A stretch of DNA of 64,000 nucleotides from an uncultured Oscillospiraceae bacterium (lineage in GTDB: Bacteria; Bacillota; Clostridia; Oscillospirales; Oscillospiraceae), in assembly GCA_910589085.1 (NCBI GenBank), contig CAJUSG010000002.1, forward strand, positions 1 through 64,000. Direction: 5' to 3'. Below are positions 33,731 through 43,121 of this stretch, piece after piece. The position numbers and the translations under genes were made by a program. The notes beneath the pieces are model-generated. The model was not told the DNA's origin and did not search any database. It was given only the letters and a program-made list of their open reading frames with translations. The stretch's first letter is position 1. Each line of letters starts with the position of its first letter.

Positions 33731-35113
33731 TTACCACGGGAACACATTGAAAGGCCACTGATAGCCATAGCCGTAGCTGTTGTCCTGGGAGGGCTGCTGC
33801 TGGTTATTCTGCTGAAGCTGATTGTTGGCCTCGGTCTGGGCGTTCTTCTCGTCAAAGGTGATGGTCAGCTTCAGCTCCTGCTGATTGCGGATCACCGTGA
33901 GGGTAGCGGTGTCGCCGGCCTTGTAGCCGGTAGCCAGTGCTGCGGTGAGGGCGGGTGAGGAGTCGATGGCGGTGTCGTCGATGGCGGTGATGATATCGTT
34001 GACCTGCAGCCCGGCCTTCTGGGCGCAGGAGCCCTCGGCCACATAGGACACCGCCGCGCCGGCGGTGATGCCGTAGCGCTGGGCCTCAGAGGAGACATTC
34101 ATCACCTGAACTCCCATATAGGGCTTGCCTGTGACATAGCCGTGCTCAATAATATCGGACAGGATACCCTTCACGTCATTGATGGGCAGAGCAAAGCCCA
34201 GGCCCTCGGCGTTGACGCCGTTGGAGGATTGGGTATATTTGGCGGACACCACCCCCACCACGTTGCCGTAGCTGTCGAAGAGGGGGCCGCCGGAGTTGCC
34301 CGGATTGATGGCGCAGTTGGTCTGGAGCACGTTGAGGGTGGTGGACTCCTGCCGGCCGCTCTCATCGGTGCTGTTGGTGGTGATGAGCCGGTCCAGGGCG
34401 GAGACGATGCCGTCGGTGAGGGAGTAGGTCAGCTCGCCCAGGGGGTTGCCGATGGCGTAGACCGCCTCGCCCACCACCAGCTTGGAGCTGTCCCCCAGGG
34501 TGACGGGGGTCAGGTTGTCCGCCTCGATCTTGATGACGGCGATGTCGTTGTCCTTCTCGCCGCCGATCAGCTTGGCGTCGTACTTGGTGCCGTCGGCAAA
34601 GGAGACCTGGATGGTGACCGAGGGGTCCTTCGCCGCGCTCTCAATGACATGGTAGTTGGTGGCGATATAGCCGTCCCTGCTGAGGACAAAGCCGGAGCCC
34701 GAGGCGGCGGAGGTGGTGGTCTGGCCAAAAATATTCACCGTAGTATTCACCGTGATGCCCACGCAGGAGGGCAGATTGGCGGCGTAGAGCTGCTCGGGGG
34801 TCATGGGCTTGCCGCCGTTGGTGTTGACCACCGTCTGCACCTGGGGCCGGACCTCCTCATATATGGTGGTGGAGTTCTGAGGCCCAGCCATCCGGCTGTA
34901 CAGGTAGGCGCCGCCCACCCCGGCTCCCCCTCCGGCGATGGTGCAGGCCAGCACCAGGGCGATAATCTTGGCCGCCCCCCCTTTTTTATTCTTTGGAGGC
35001 CGCGCGCCGCCGGTGCCAAAGGGGGTATTGGGCGCCGGGTCCGGGTCCACATAGCCGCCGAAGCCGCCCCGGTAGCCGTCATTTTCGCTGTTGTAGAAGT
35101 TAAACTCGTTCAT
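33731..35113 (-). CDS. htrA: HtrA/DegP-like trypsin-type serine protease with PDZ domain
   Basis: Surface quality-control protease, 460 residues. A cytosolic N-terminal segment rich in Gly/Asn/Pro is followed by one transmembrane helix (about 48-70, KIIALVLACTIAGGG in part), then an extracellular trypsin domain with triad His in ATNYHVIE, Asp in DNDIAVIK and Ser in NPGNSGGPLF. A PDZ domain follows (about 325-420) and a Gln/Asn-rich tail. Monocistronic, with AAGGAG before ATG 35113. Confidence 0.95.
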   Translation of the reverse strand: MNEFNFYNSENDGYRGGFGGYVDPDPAPNTPFGTGGARPPKNKKGGAAKIIALVLACTIAGGGAGVGGAYLYSRMAGPQNSTTIYEEVRPQVQTVVNTNGGKPMTPEQLYAANLPSCVGITVNTTVNIFGQTTTSAASGSGFVLSRDGYIATNYHVIESAAKDPSVTIQVSFADGTKYDAKLIGGEKDNDIAVIKIEADNLTPVTLGDSSKLVVGEAVYAIGNPLGELTYSLTDGIVSALDRLITTNSTDESGRQESTTLNVLQTNCAINPGNSGGPLFDSYGNVVGVVSAKYTQSSNGVNAEGLGFALPINDVKGILSDIIEHGYVTGKPYMGVQVMNVSSEAQRYGITAGAAVSYVAEGSCAQKAGLQVNDIITAIDDTAIDSSPALTAALATGYKAGDTATLTVIRNQQELKLTITFDEKNAQTEANNQLQQNNQQQPSQDNSYGYGYQWPFNVFPW

Positions 35114-35299
35114 AACAAACGCTCCTTTTTGAAACGTAATAAATAAGTGTTCCCCTGAGCTGTCCCTATCATACCGCCAAAATATGAAAAAAACATGAAG
35201 AAAAACAAATATCTTTTTGAACTTTTCCAGGAGAATTTGGGGAAATTGTGAACAGGCGGGCTCAGCCGCCTGCGGAGGCCGGACCCACAGCGGACCCTC

Positions 35300-36454
35300 C
35301 TACATAGGCCGCTGGCTGAGGATGGCGGCGATATCCCGGGCGGCGGCCTCCAGGTCCAGGCGGGCGCCCCGGAACATGCCCATCCCGGCCAGGTTGAGGA
35401 TCACCAGCAGCACGACCGGTCCGAACACCATCCCCAGCACCCCGCCCAGCTTCATCCCCACATAGATGGACATCAGGGACAGGATGGGGGACAGTCCGGT
35501 CTGGTCTCCCACAAACTTGGGCTCCATCACCCGGCGGAACAGGGCGATCACCCCCCAGATGGCCATCAGCTCCACGGCGGCGGAAAGATCGCCGGTAAAC
35601 AGGGCCACAAAGGCCCAGGGCACCATCACGGTGCCCGCCCCGATGATGGGGATGAAGTCCATCACCGCCAGCCCCAGGGCCAGCAGCAGGCCGTAGGGCT
35701 GACGGATGAGGAAAAATCCCCCCAGCAGGATGAAGAACACCCCCACAGACAGCAGGAACTCCGCCTTCACATACCCACCGAAGGCCCCCAGGGCGGTGGA
35801 CCGCAGCTGGCTCAAAAACCGGAGCACTCCCTCGTCCAGGTGCTGGATATAGCGGCTGCGCAGGTAGGGGTAGTCCGCCGTCAGCAGGAAGGTGGCCATA
35901 ATGAAGATCACTAGGGCCACCAGGAAGGAGGGCAGGGCCATGGCCTTCTCCCCCGCCTCCAGTCCCAGGCTGCCCAAGGCGGCCGGCACCGCCTCACTGA
36001 GCCACTGAAACAGCTCGTCCCCGGCGGTCTCCACAATCTCGGTCACCTGGGGCGGCACCAGCGTGAGGATGTGGGCGAAAAACTCCTCCAGCTGATCCAT
36101 AACCGCCTGAAGGCTGTCCAGCAGGCCGCTCCAGTTCTGCACCAGGGAGAGCAGCTGTCCGGCGGCGGCGTAGCCCAGCAGGACCACTCCCCCGCCAATC
36201 AGCCCGAAGAGCAGCAGGAGGAGCAGCGCGGAGAGCACCTGCCGGTTCCAGCCCAAGGCCCTCTGCAATCTTTTCACCAGCGGGTTGAGCATCGCCGCGG
36301 CGATCAGGGCAAAGACGAAGGGGGCGGACAGGGCGAACAGGGGCCGGCCGAAGCGCAGGGCGGTCCATACCGCCAGCGCGGCCAAAGCCAGCCGAATAGA
36401 CAGCCGCAGCCAGAGCTCCCCCCGCTGTCTCCAGGTAAGCAGTTTGTTGGTCAT
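35300..36454 (-). CDS. AI-2E family transporter (YtvI-like permease)
   Basis: A 384-residue membrane protein with about eight helices: an N-terminal pair, a soluble amphipathic middle (about 125-195) and C-terminal helices with the family motif DFIPIIGAGTVMVPWAF and FRRVMEPKFVGDQTGLSPI. The family was named for autoinducer-2 export, but many members are ion antiporters or of unknown role. AAAGGAG precedes ATG 36454. Confidence 0.88.
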   Translation of the reverse strand: MTNKLLTWRQRGELWLRLSIRLALAALAVWTALRFGRPLFALSAPFVFALIAAAMLNPLVKRLQRALGWNRQVLSALLLLLLFGLIGGGVVLLGYAAAGQLLSLVQNWSGLLDSLQAVMDQLEEFFAHILTLVPPQVTEIVETAGDELFQWLSEAVPAALGSLGLEAGEKAMALPSFLVALVIFIMATFLLTADYPYLRSRYIQHLDEGVLRFLSQLRSTALGAFGGYVKAEFLLSVGVFFILLGGFFLIRQPYGLLLALGLAVMDFIPIIGAGTVMVPWAFVALFTGDLSAAVELMAIWGVIALFRRVMEPKFVGDQTGLSPILSLMSIYVGMKLGGVLGMVFGPVVLLVILNLAGMGMFRGARLDLEAAARDIAAILSQRPM

Positions 36455-36486
36455 GGAGATAACTCCTTTCCTTCTCCTTTGAGAAA

Positions 36487-36508
36487 GGGCCCCTCCTTGA
36501 AGGGGCCC
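36487..36508 (-). terminator. Hairpin after the degV gene
   Basis: GGGCCCCT/AGGGGCCC, 8-bp stem with 6-base loop; followed on the minus strand by TTTCTC. Confidence 0.6.
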
Positions 36509-36597
36509 CGGTCCGTTTCTATCAGCATACCACAAACCATATGAATAATCTGTAAAATAAAAAGCGCCGCCGCAAAAAACGGCCGCGCTCTCCTCAT

Positions 36598-37461
36598 TCA
36601 GACGCGATAGATAATCCCGATCAGGTTGGGTCCGGCGTTGATGGCGATCACGCCGCCGATGAAGTAGCTGAGGGCGGGCTCCTCTCCCAGCTCCTGGCGG
36701 CAGACCTCCAGAAGCCGGTCGGACTGCTCCCTGTTGCTGCCCTGGATCATCAGGTAGGGGGTGCCGGCCCTCCGCTCCGCCCTGCACATCTCGGCCAGCC
36801 TGGCGACCACCGCCTTCTCCCCCCGGACCTTGGCCAAAATTTTGGACTCCCCGTTGGTGAAGGTCATCACCGGCTTCAGCCCCAGGGCCTCCCCCACGAA
36901 GGCGGCGGCGGCGGAGATACGCCCTGATTTCTTGGCAAAGCGCAGGTCCAGCGGGGAGAAGACCACCCGCACGTGGTCCACCCAGTCCTGGATAAAGTCC
37001 ACCACCGCCTGGGGCTCAGCCCCTCCGGCGGACATTCTCGCCCCCTGGACCACCGCCCAGCCGTAGCCCATGGTGTAGTTCAGGGCGTCGATAATGTGGA
37101 TGTGGAAGGTATCCCGGGCCTCGGGGTGGTCCTTGTAGAACTCCCCCCGGGCCTGATAGGCGTTGGCGCAGGTAGCCGAGCCCTTGGAGTTGATGGAGGT
37201 GTGGATCAGGTCGGTATACCCCTCCTCCCAGGCCGTCTCAAACAGCTCGGTGAACACATAGGGGTTGAGCTGGGCGTGGGTGGGAATTTTGGGGGCCGCC
37301 AGAAGCATATCGTAAAACTCCTGGGGAGTAAAGTCAAAGCTGTCCTCATACTCCCTGTCTCCCATGGCGATGGGGAAGGGGAGCACCTGGATTCCCAGCT
37401 CCTCCCGCAGCCCGGCGGGGATATCGGCGGCGGAGTCGGTGGTGAATTTGATGCGCGCCAT
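36598..37461 (-). CDS. DegV family fatty-acid-binding protein
   Basis: A 287-residue DegV/FakB-type protein that binds a single fatty acid for phosphorylation by a FakA kinase. N-terminal IKFTTDSAADIP, IHTSINSKGSATCANAY near 88, RFAKKSGRISAAAAFVGEALGLKPV in the middle, and GGVIAINAGPNLIGIIY at the end. FakA is not in the window. GGAGG before ATG 37461. Confidence 0.92.
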   Translation of the reverse strand: MARIKFTTDSAADIPAGLREELGIQVLPFPIAMGDREYEDSFDFTPQEFYDMLLAAPKIPTHAQLNPYVFTELFETAWEEGYTDLIHTSINSKGSATCANAYQARGEFYKDHPEARDTFHIHIIDALNYTMGYGWAVVQGARMSAGGAEPQAVVDFIQDWVDHVRVVFSPLDLRFAKKSGRISAAAAFVGEALGLKPVMTFTNGESKILAKVRGEKAVVARLAEMCRAERRAGTPYLMIQGSNREQSDRLLEVCRQELGEEPALSYFIGGVIAINAGPNLIGIIYRV

Positions 37462-37547
37462 AGTTGGCCTCCTTTATCATATCGGGCGGAGCCCGAGGTT
37501 CACCCATGATTATGACAAATCATCGCCCTGTTGTCAATTAAAATGCG

Positions 37548-37763
37548 TTAAGATTCCCCGTCTCTTTTCCGCAGCCTTTTCCGGGTGCCGTCGGGGTACT
37601 GGATCACCGTGTTGTCCAGCTGAGCGGTAAGGCTGGCCTTAAAGGCGTCCACATACTCCCTGCGCAGGGCGTCCCGCTCTGAGGTCTCCTCCGCCGTCAG
37701 CCCCTCCGGGGTTCTGGCCTTCCGGGCCAGCTGGTTGATCCGGTCAATTTTACTCTGTTCCAT
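37548..37763 (-). CDS. DUF896 family protein (YnzC-like)
   Basis: A 71-residue cytosolic protein. KIDRINQLARKARTPEGLTAEE and RDALRREYVDAFKASL are the hallmark two-helix hairpin of DUF896. The ATG overlaps the ylmH stop (TGATG). Function unknown; relatives are linked to the SOS response in Bacillus. Confidence 0.9.
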   Translation of the reverse strand: MEQSKIDRINQLARKARTPEGLTAEETSERDALRREYVDAFKASLTAQLDNTVIQYPDGTRKRLRKRDGES

Positions 37764-38563
37764 CACAAATACCTCTCAATAATCAGCATAGTCCGTCCCT
37801 TTTTGGACTGTCCCGGCACCTCCCTGACCACACACTTGCCCAGCCCCCGGCAGGTGATGGTGTCGCCCTCGGCCACCTGGCGGTCGGCCTTCAGGCATTC
37901 CCGGTGATTGAGGGACACCCGGCCCGCGCCGATCAGGGCGGCGGCCTTCCCCCGGGACAGGGAGAAGCAGGCGGCCGTCACCGCGTCCAGCCTGGGGGTG
38001 GCCACCGTGTCCCGGATGGTCTTCACCTGGGCGGGTCTGGGGGCCAGCCGGTCCAGGGCGATCTCCGCCGCCGACACTCTCCAGCGCCCGGCCCCCTCCC
38101 ACTGGGACAGGAGGATGGGCAGGCTCTCTCTCAGGGCCACCACCTGGCACAGCCCCGGCTGGGGCAGAAGAATATCCCCCAGCAGCTCCCGGTTCAGCCC
38201 CAGCCCCATGAGGGCGCCCAGCACATCCCGGTGGGTGAGGGCGGCGTCCGGAGGAAACCGGGCCTCCAGGGCGGCCAGCGGCCCCTCCGGACCGGTGCAG
38301 ATCCCGTCCTCCTCCTGCCAGTCGGCCGGAAACACGCAGATCCGCCGCTCGCTGTCCGGATAGCCGCCCCAGAACAGGTGCCTGGGCCGCCCCCAGGCGT
38401 TGAGCAGATCGGTCACCGAGGCCTGTTCCCCTGGAGAGAGGAAGGGCGTGTGGGCCGGCACCCCCCGGCCCTGGGCCAGCTCCAGCTTGTCCAGCACCCG
38501 GGCCAGCAGCATCCGCTCCTCCCCGTCCCGGGCGCAGCGGTCCAGAAGCTCCTTCTTATTCAT
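37763..38563 (-). CDS. ylmH: YlmH-type S4-domain RNA-binding protein
   Basis: A 266-residue protein with an N-terminal YlmH domain (FLSPGEQASVTDLL ... LFWGGYPDSERRICVFPADW) and a C-terminal S4 RNA-binding domain (about 185-250, RLDAVTAACFSLSRGKAAALIGAGRVSLNH). Linked to division and to ribosome rescue in Firmicutes. It is usually in the dcw/ylm cluster but stands apart here. Confidence 0.92.
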   Translation of the reverse strand: MNKKELLDRCARDGEERMLLARVLDKLELAQGRGVPAHTPFLSPGEQASVTDLLNAWGRPRHLFWGGYPDSERRICVFPADWQEEDGICTGPEGPLAALEARFPPDAALTHRDVLGALMGLGLNRELLGDILLPQPGLCQVVALRESLPILLSQWEGAGRWRVSAAEIALDRLAPRPAQVKTIRDTVATPRLDAVTAACFSLSRGKAAALIGAGRVSLNHRECLKADRQVAEGDTITCRGLGKCVVREVPGQSKKGRTMLIIERYL

Positions 38564-38623
38564 GCCTCTCCCCCCCGAATTTCAGCCCTCCGGCGGGATT
38601 CTCCCTCCTCCCGCTTTTGCTCC

Positions 38624-38652
38624 AGTATACCGGTGGCGTGGCGGGTTGTCAA
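38624..38652 (-). promoter_or_regulatory. Promoter of ylmH (divergent pair)
   Basis: Minus strand TTGACA (38652-38647), 17-base spacer, TATACT (38629-38624). Confidence 0.8.
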
Positions 38653-38665
38653 GAAAATCGCGGCC

Positions 38666-38695
38666 TTGCATAGTCCGGCCCCGGTGTGGTACAAT
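38666..38695 (+). promoter_or_regulatory. Promoter of the PspC gene (divergent pair)
   Basis: TTGCAT (38666-38671), 18-base spacer, TACAAT (38690-38695). Confidence 0.65.
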
Positions 38696-38800
38696 GATTT
38701 TAATGAAATCTTCATCCTTTTCCTATGGATTTTTCAATTCCGAAGGCGTATCATGTAGTACAGAAACCGACCCAACTATATTGAAAAGGAGCGACATATT

Positions 38801-39010
38801 ATGGGAAGCAAGAGACTGTATCGGACCGAGGGTCCTTATAAGATGCTGGCTGGTGTGTGCGGCGGCATCGCGGAATACTTTGACATCGACCCCACCTTGG
38901 TGCGGGTAGGCTGGGTCATCGCCTTCTTCTGCGGCACCTTCGGCTTCTGGGCCTATCTGATCTGCGCCCTCATCATGCCCAAGAAGAGCGACATTTACCC
39001 GGGTTATTGA
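38801..39010 (+). CDS. PspC domain-containing protein
   Basis: A 69-residue membrane protein: KRLYRTEGPYKMLAGVCGGIAEYFDIDPTLVRV is the PspC signature (two parts), then one transmembrane helix and a short tail. Role in the envelope stress response. AAGGAG precedes ATG 38801. Confidence 0.92.
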   Translation: MGSKRLYRTEGPYKMLAGVCGGIAEYFDIDPTLVRVGWVIAFFCGTFGFWAYLICALIMPKKSDIYPGY

Positions 39011-39122
39011 GTAATCTGCAGGGGGCGGCCTCCGCGCCGCCCCCCCACACCGTTTTCTGCCCGGAACAGGCGGGCCGTCCAGAGCGCCGGCCCCTGCAAG
39101 CGAGAAACAGGAGGTCTCCCAC

Positions 39123-40004
39123 ATGATTACCGTCCGCCCCTCCGTCCCGGAGGACGTCCCCGCCCAGCGGGAGCTGTGGAAGCTGGCCTTTGGGGACAGC
39201 GACCAGTATATCGACAACTTCTACAATACCTACTACCGCCCGGAGCGGGTGGTGGTGCTGGAGGAGGACGGGGCAGTCCGGTCCATGACCGCCTGGTTCG
39301 ACACCACCCTTGTCCTCCCCGGACAGGGGGAGCACCGCTCGGCCTACCTCTACGCCGTGGCCACCCACCCCGACTGCCGGGGCCGGGGTCTGGCGGCGGC
39401 GCTGCTGGCCGGGGCGGACGGGTATTTTCGCACCCTGGGCATCCCCGCCGTCACCACCGTGCCGGCCGAGCCCTCCCTCCACAACTTCTTCGGGGCCAAC
39501 GGCTTCCGGGAGTGCTTCCGCATCCTGGCTGGCAGTCTGCGGCGGGAGGAGATTCCCCTGCCGCCCTCCAACCTTCTCCGCCCCGCCTCGCCAGAGGAGT
39601 ACGGCCGGGTGCGGGAGGAGCTGCTGAAGGACATCCCCCACATCGCCTACCCGGAGGACGCTCTGGCCTACCAGGCGGGGTGCTGCGCCCTTGGGGACGG
39701 CGGGCTGTTCGTGGGGGAGACGGAGTCCGGACCGGTCTGCCTGTGCGCCGAGCGGGCGGACGGCGAGCTGGTCATCGTCAAGGAGCTGCTGGGGCCTGCC
39801 GGAATGGGCCGTACCGTCTTTCCCGATCTGCCCCGGATTGCCCCCGCCCGGCGGTGGGAGATACGGGGCCCCCGGCCTCGGGACGAGCGGCCTGATCTCC
39901 GGGGAAATCTGGGGAAATTCGCCATGCTCAAATGGCTGGACCCGGAGCTGGAAAGCGCCTGGGACTGGGGCACAGTGGGCTATCTGGGGCTGGCATTTGA
40001 CTGA
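39123..40004 (+). CDS. GNAT family N-acetyltransferase
   Basis: A 293-residue protein with an N-terminal GNAT domain. The acetyl-CoA motif is YAVATHPDCRGRGLAAALLAGAD near 77-99, with SLHNFFGANGFRECFRI near 117. The C-terminal half (about 150-293) resembles the extended Eis-like or sterol-carrier-like portion of two-domain acetyltransferases. Substrate unknown. AGGAGG before ATG 39123. Confidence 0.88.
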   Translation: MITVRPSVPEDVPAQRELWKLAFGDSDQYIDNFYNTYYRPERVVVLEEDGAVRSMTAWFDTTLVLPGQGEHRSAYLYAVATHPDCRGRGLAAALLAGADGYFRTLGIPAVTTVPAEPSLHNFFGANGFRECFRILAGSLRREEIPLPPSNLLRPASPEEYGRVREELLKDIPHIAYPEDALAYQAGCCALGDGGLFVGETESGPVCLCAERADGELVIVKELLGPAGMGRTVFPDLPRIAPARRWEIRGPRPRDERPDLRGNLGKFAMLKWLDPELESAWDWGTVGYLGLAFD

Positions 40005-40021
40005 GGTCCTGCATATTGAAC

Positions 40022-40061
40022 AAAAACGGCTGTTTCTTTTTGTGGAAACGGCCGTTTTTTT
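40022..40061 (+). terminator. Terminator of the acetyltransferase gene
   Basis: AAAAACGGCTGTTTC pairs with GAAACGGCCGTTTTT and is followed by a T-run. Confidence 0.9.
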
Positions 40062-40119
40062 GTACTCTCCGCATCTCACCACAGCCATTTTGTTGTGGTA
40101 ACCTCCACAAAATATGTGC

Positions 40120-40147
40120 TTTACTTCACGGTAATTTATGGTATGAT
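40120..40147 (+). promoter_or_regulatory. Possible promoter of gdhA
   Basis: TTTACT (40120-40125), 16-base spacer, TATGAT (40142-40147); about 100 bases of leader before the ATG. Confidence 0.55.
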
Positions 40148-40247
40148 ATACATATCAAAGCAGTCCCGGTCCCTTTGTTTCCCAAAAATGAAGGATTTCC
40201 GTCAAAACAGCGTAACCCGACACATATTTTATAGGAGGAATGCCGCT

Positions 40248-41600
40248 ATGAACAAGTACATTGAGAAGGTCCTGAACGAAACCCGCGCCAAGAACGCCAA
40301 TGAGCCCGAATTCCTGCAGACCGTGGAGGAGGTCCTCTCCTCTCTGGAGCCCGTCATCAACGCTCACCCCGAGTATGAGAAGGTCTCCCTGCTGGAGCGC
40401 ATGGTCGAGCCCGAGCGGGTCATTGAGTTCCGCGTCACTTGGGAGGACGACAACCACAACTGGCAGGTCAACCGCGGCTACCGTGTGCAGTACAACGGCG
40501 CCCTGGGCCCCTACAAGGGCGGCATCCGCTTTGACCCCTCCGTCAACCTGTCCATCATCAAGTTCCTGGGCTTCGAGCAGACCTTCAAGGACGCCATGAC
40601 CGGCCTGCCCATCGGCGGCGCCAAGGGCGGCTCCGACTTCGACCCCCGCGGCAAGAGCGACGCTGAGGTCATGCGCTTCTGCCAGGCCTTCATCACCGAG
40701 CTGTACCGCCACATCGGCCAGGACATCGACTGCCCCGCCGGCGACCTGGGCTGCGGCGGCCGCGAGATCAACTACATGTACGGCCAGTACCGCCGCATCG
40801 TGGGTGCCTCTGAGTTCGGCGCTCTGTCCGGCAAGTCCGTGGCCACCGGCGGCTCCCTGATGCGTCCCGAGGCCACCGGCTTCGGTGCTGTGTACTATCT
40901 GTGCGAGGCCCTGAAGCACGACGGCGAGGACATCAAGGGCAAGCGGATCGCCATCTCCGGCTACGGCAATGTGGGCTGGGGCATCATGAAGAAGGCCGCT
41001 GAGCTGGGCGCCAAGGTCACCTACTTCGCCGGTCCCGACGGCTATATCCACGATCCCGACGGCGTGGATACCGACGAGAAGCTGAACTACATCCTGGAGA
41101 TGCGCGCCAAGGATCCCATGCACTGCGCCTCCTACGCCGAGAAGTTCGGCTGCGAGTTCGTGGCCGGCGAGAAGTGCTGGGGCGTGAAGGACGTGGACAT
41201 CTACATGCCCGCCGCCACCCAGAACGACGTAAATATGGAGTGGGCTGAGAAGATCGCCGCCTCCGGTGTGAAGTACTACATCGAGGTCGCCAACATGCCC
41301 ACCACCAATGACGCTCTGGAGTTCCTGAAGAAGCAGCCCGGCATCGTGGTGGCCCCCTCCAAGGCCGTCAACGCCGGCGGCGTGTCCGTCTCCGAGCTGG
41401 AGATGGCCCAGAACGCCGAGCGCCTGTACTGGACCGCCGAGGAAGTGGACGAGAAGCTGAAGGGCATCATGAAGAACATCTTCAACAACTCCGTGGAAGT
41501 GGCCGAGCGCTACGGCCTGGGCTACGACCTGGTGGCCGGCGCCAACATCGTGGGCTTCCAGAAGGTGGCCGACGCCATGATGGCCCAGGGCATCTTCTAA
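40248..41600 (+). CDS. gdhA: Glutamate dehydrogenase (NADP-type)
   Basis: Interconverts 2-oxoglutarate plus ammonia and glutamate. It has 450 residues, hexameric type. NRGYRVQYNGALGPYKGGIRF near 80-100, catalytic Lys in LPIGGAKGGSDFDP near 122-135, Rossmann GYGNVGWGI near 238. Codon use is strongly biased to GGC/CTG/AAG, typical of an abundant enzyme. AGGAGG before ATG 40248. Confidence 0.97.
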   Translation: MNKYIEKVLNETRAKNANEPEFLQTVEEVLSSLEPVINAHPEYEKVSLLERMVEPERVIEFRVTWEDDNHNWQVNRGYRVQYNGALGPYKGGIRFDPSVNLSIIKFLGFEQTFKDAMTGLPIGGAKGGSDFDPRGKSDAEVMRFCQAFITELYRHIGQDIDCPAGDLGCGGREINYMYGQYRRIVGASEFGALSGKSVATGGSLMRPEATGFGAVYYLCEALKHDGEDIKGKRIAISGYGNVGWGIMKKAAELGAKVTYFAGPDGYIHDPDGVDTDEKLNYILEMRAKDPMHCASYAEKFGCEFVAGEKCWGVKDVDIYMPAATQNDVNMEWAEKIAASGVKYYIEVANMPTTNDALEFLKKQPGIVVAPSKAVNAGGVSVSELEMAQNAERLYWTAEEVDEKLKGIMKNIFNNSVEVAERYGLGYDLVAGANIVGFQKVADAMMAQGIF

Positions 41601-41630
41601 AAAACCGGCAGCAGCCAAATACAACCCGAC

Positions 41631-41666
41631 ACCGGGCGGTCCTTATAGGGGGCCGCCCGGTTTTTC
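41631..41666 (+). terminator. Terminator of gdhA
   Basis: ACCGGGCGG/CCGCCCGGT stem followed by TTTTTC. Confidence 0.88.
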
Positions 41667-41681
41667 ATCCCCTTTTCTCTC

Positions 41682-41710
41682 TTTACATTCCCCTCTTTTC
41701 CCGCTATAAT
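41682..41710 (+). promoter_or_regulatory. Promoter of the serine hydrolase/capA pair
   Basis: TTTACA (41682-41687), 17-base spacer, TATAAT (41705-41710). Confidence 0.8.
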
Positions 41711-41759
41711 GGAAATAATGCGACAGAATGGGACAAAAACTGCGAAAGGGGTCCGGATC

Positions 41760-43121
41760 ATGCGTTTTCTTCGCTTGGGCGCGTTTTTCACCGCCCTTGC
41801 CCTGCTGCTCACCGCCTGCGCCTCCGCTCCAGCCGATGGGGGCTCAGGCTCCTCCACACGGGAGGAGCCTCCCGCTGATATCAGCGGGAGCGCCCTGCCC
41901 CAAGCCATCCCCCTCGTCCTCTGGAGCCTGCCGGAGCCTCCCCGCCTCATTCTCACCCAGGAGGACGTCGATGCCGCGCTGATCCAGGTAATGGAAGAAT
42001 ACTCCGCCGCTGCGGTCTCGGTGGCCACTGTGGAGCAGGGCCAGCTCAGCCAGGCCGGGGCCTGGGGCTGGGCGGTAAAAAACCAGCGGGAGATGACCCC
42101 GGACACCAAGGTGCGTGTCGCCTCCATCAGCAAGGTGGTGGTGGCCATGTGCGCCATGTCCATGGCGGACGAGGGCCTCATCGACCTGGACGCCCCTCTC
42201 AGCGACCACTGGGGCTCCGGGGTCCGAAACCCCTACAGCGAGGGCCAGCCCTCCGTCCGCACCCTGATGACCCACACCTCATCCCTGCGGAACCTGGAGA
42301 TCACCCGGGGGCTGTCCCATCTGCGCGGTCTTCTCCAGCGCCCCTCCACCTGGCGGAGCATGGAGCCGGGCAATGGGGGCTACTGGTACTACAGCAACTT
42401 CGGTCTCTGCGTGCTGGGCACCACTCTGGAGCTGGCCTGCGGCGGTCTGCTGGAGAACTACCTCCAGGAGCGCTTCCTTCAGCCCCTCGGGGCCAGCGCC
42501 TCCTTCTACTCCGAGACGCTGGAGGCCGGCCAGCTCGCCGCCCTGTACACCACCGGCGGAGTAGGCCGGTCGGTGGCCGAGCAGATGACCCAGACCACCC
42601 CCACCCAGATCGGCCAGACGGCCTCCTACTTCCCCGGGGGCTTCACCGCCAGCGCCCGGGACATGGCCAAGCTGGCGGCCGTCCTGGCCAATGACGGGGT
42701 GTACAAGGAGCCCGTCTACCGCTCCGTCGAGCTGGAATCCACCCAGGACGCCCAAGACATCGTCGGCGTCATCCTTCAGCTGATGGAGAACCAGTATACC
42801 GAGACCCGCCTTCTCTCCGCGGAATCGGTGGAGGCGCTGGAGCAGCCATACTTCACCGTGGACCCAATCACCTCCAGCCCCTTCCAGCAGTGTCTGATTC
42901 TCCGGCGGCAGGAGGACCTCCTGGGCCAGGACGTCCTGTACTACCACACCGGCAGCGCCTACGGCGTGTTTGCCCTGATGACCTACAACCCCGAGACCCG
43001 GAACGGCGTGGTGGTTCTCACCACCGGCGCCCCCCGGAACACGGACGACCGGGGGCTGTACGCCCTGTGTGCCGACCTGTCGGAGAAACTTTATGAAAAA
43101 ATGGACGGTGACCCAATATGA
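41760..43121 (+). CDS. Lipoprotein serine hydrolase (class C beta-lactamase/esterase fold)
   Basis: A 453-residue exported protein with lipobox LALLLTAC near residue 20. The penicillin-binding-like hydrolase domain has the SxxK motif RVASISKVVVAMC, the YSN motif YWYYSNFGLCVLG and a C-terminal HTG (YYHTGSAYG). Probably a membrane-anchored peptidase or esterase acting on cell-wall or D-amino-acid substrates; resistance is not implied. AAAGGGG before ATG 41760. Confidence 0.88.
   Translation: MRFLRLGAFFTALALLLTACASAPADGGSGSSTREEPPADISGSALPQAIPLVLWSLPEPPRLILTQEDVDAALIQVMEEYSAAAVSVATVEQGQLSQAGAWGWAVKNQREMTPDTKVRVASISKVVVAMCAMSMADEGLIDLDAPLSDHWGSGVRNPYSEGQPSVRTLMTHTSSLRNLEITRGLSHLRGLLQRPSTWRSMEPGNGGYWYYSNFGLCVLGTTLELACGGLLENYLQERFLQPLGASASFYSETLEAGQLAALYTTGGVGRSVAEQMTQTTPTQIGQTASYFPGGFTASARDMAKLAAVLANDGVYKEPVYRSVELESTQDAQDIVGVILQLMENQYTETRLLSAESVEALEQPYFTVDPITSSPFQQCLILRRQEDLLGQDVLYYHTGSAYGVFALMTYNPETRNGVVVLTTGAPRNTDDRGLYALCADLSEKLYEKMDGDPI

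Noticed and set aside
41760..43121. Beta-lactamase resistance gene
   Set aside because: SxxK, YSN and HTG motifs fit the wider serine hydrolase/esterase group; the lipobox and CapA partner favour a wall-related role.
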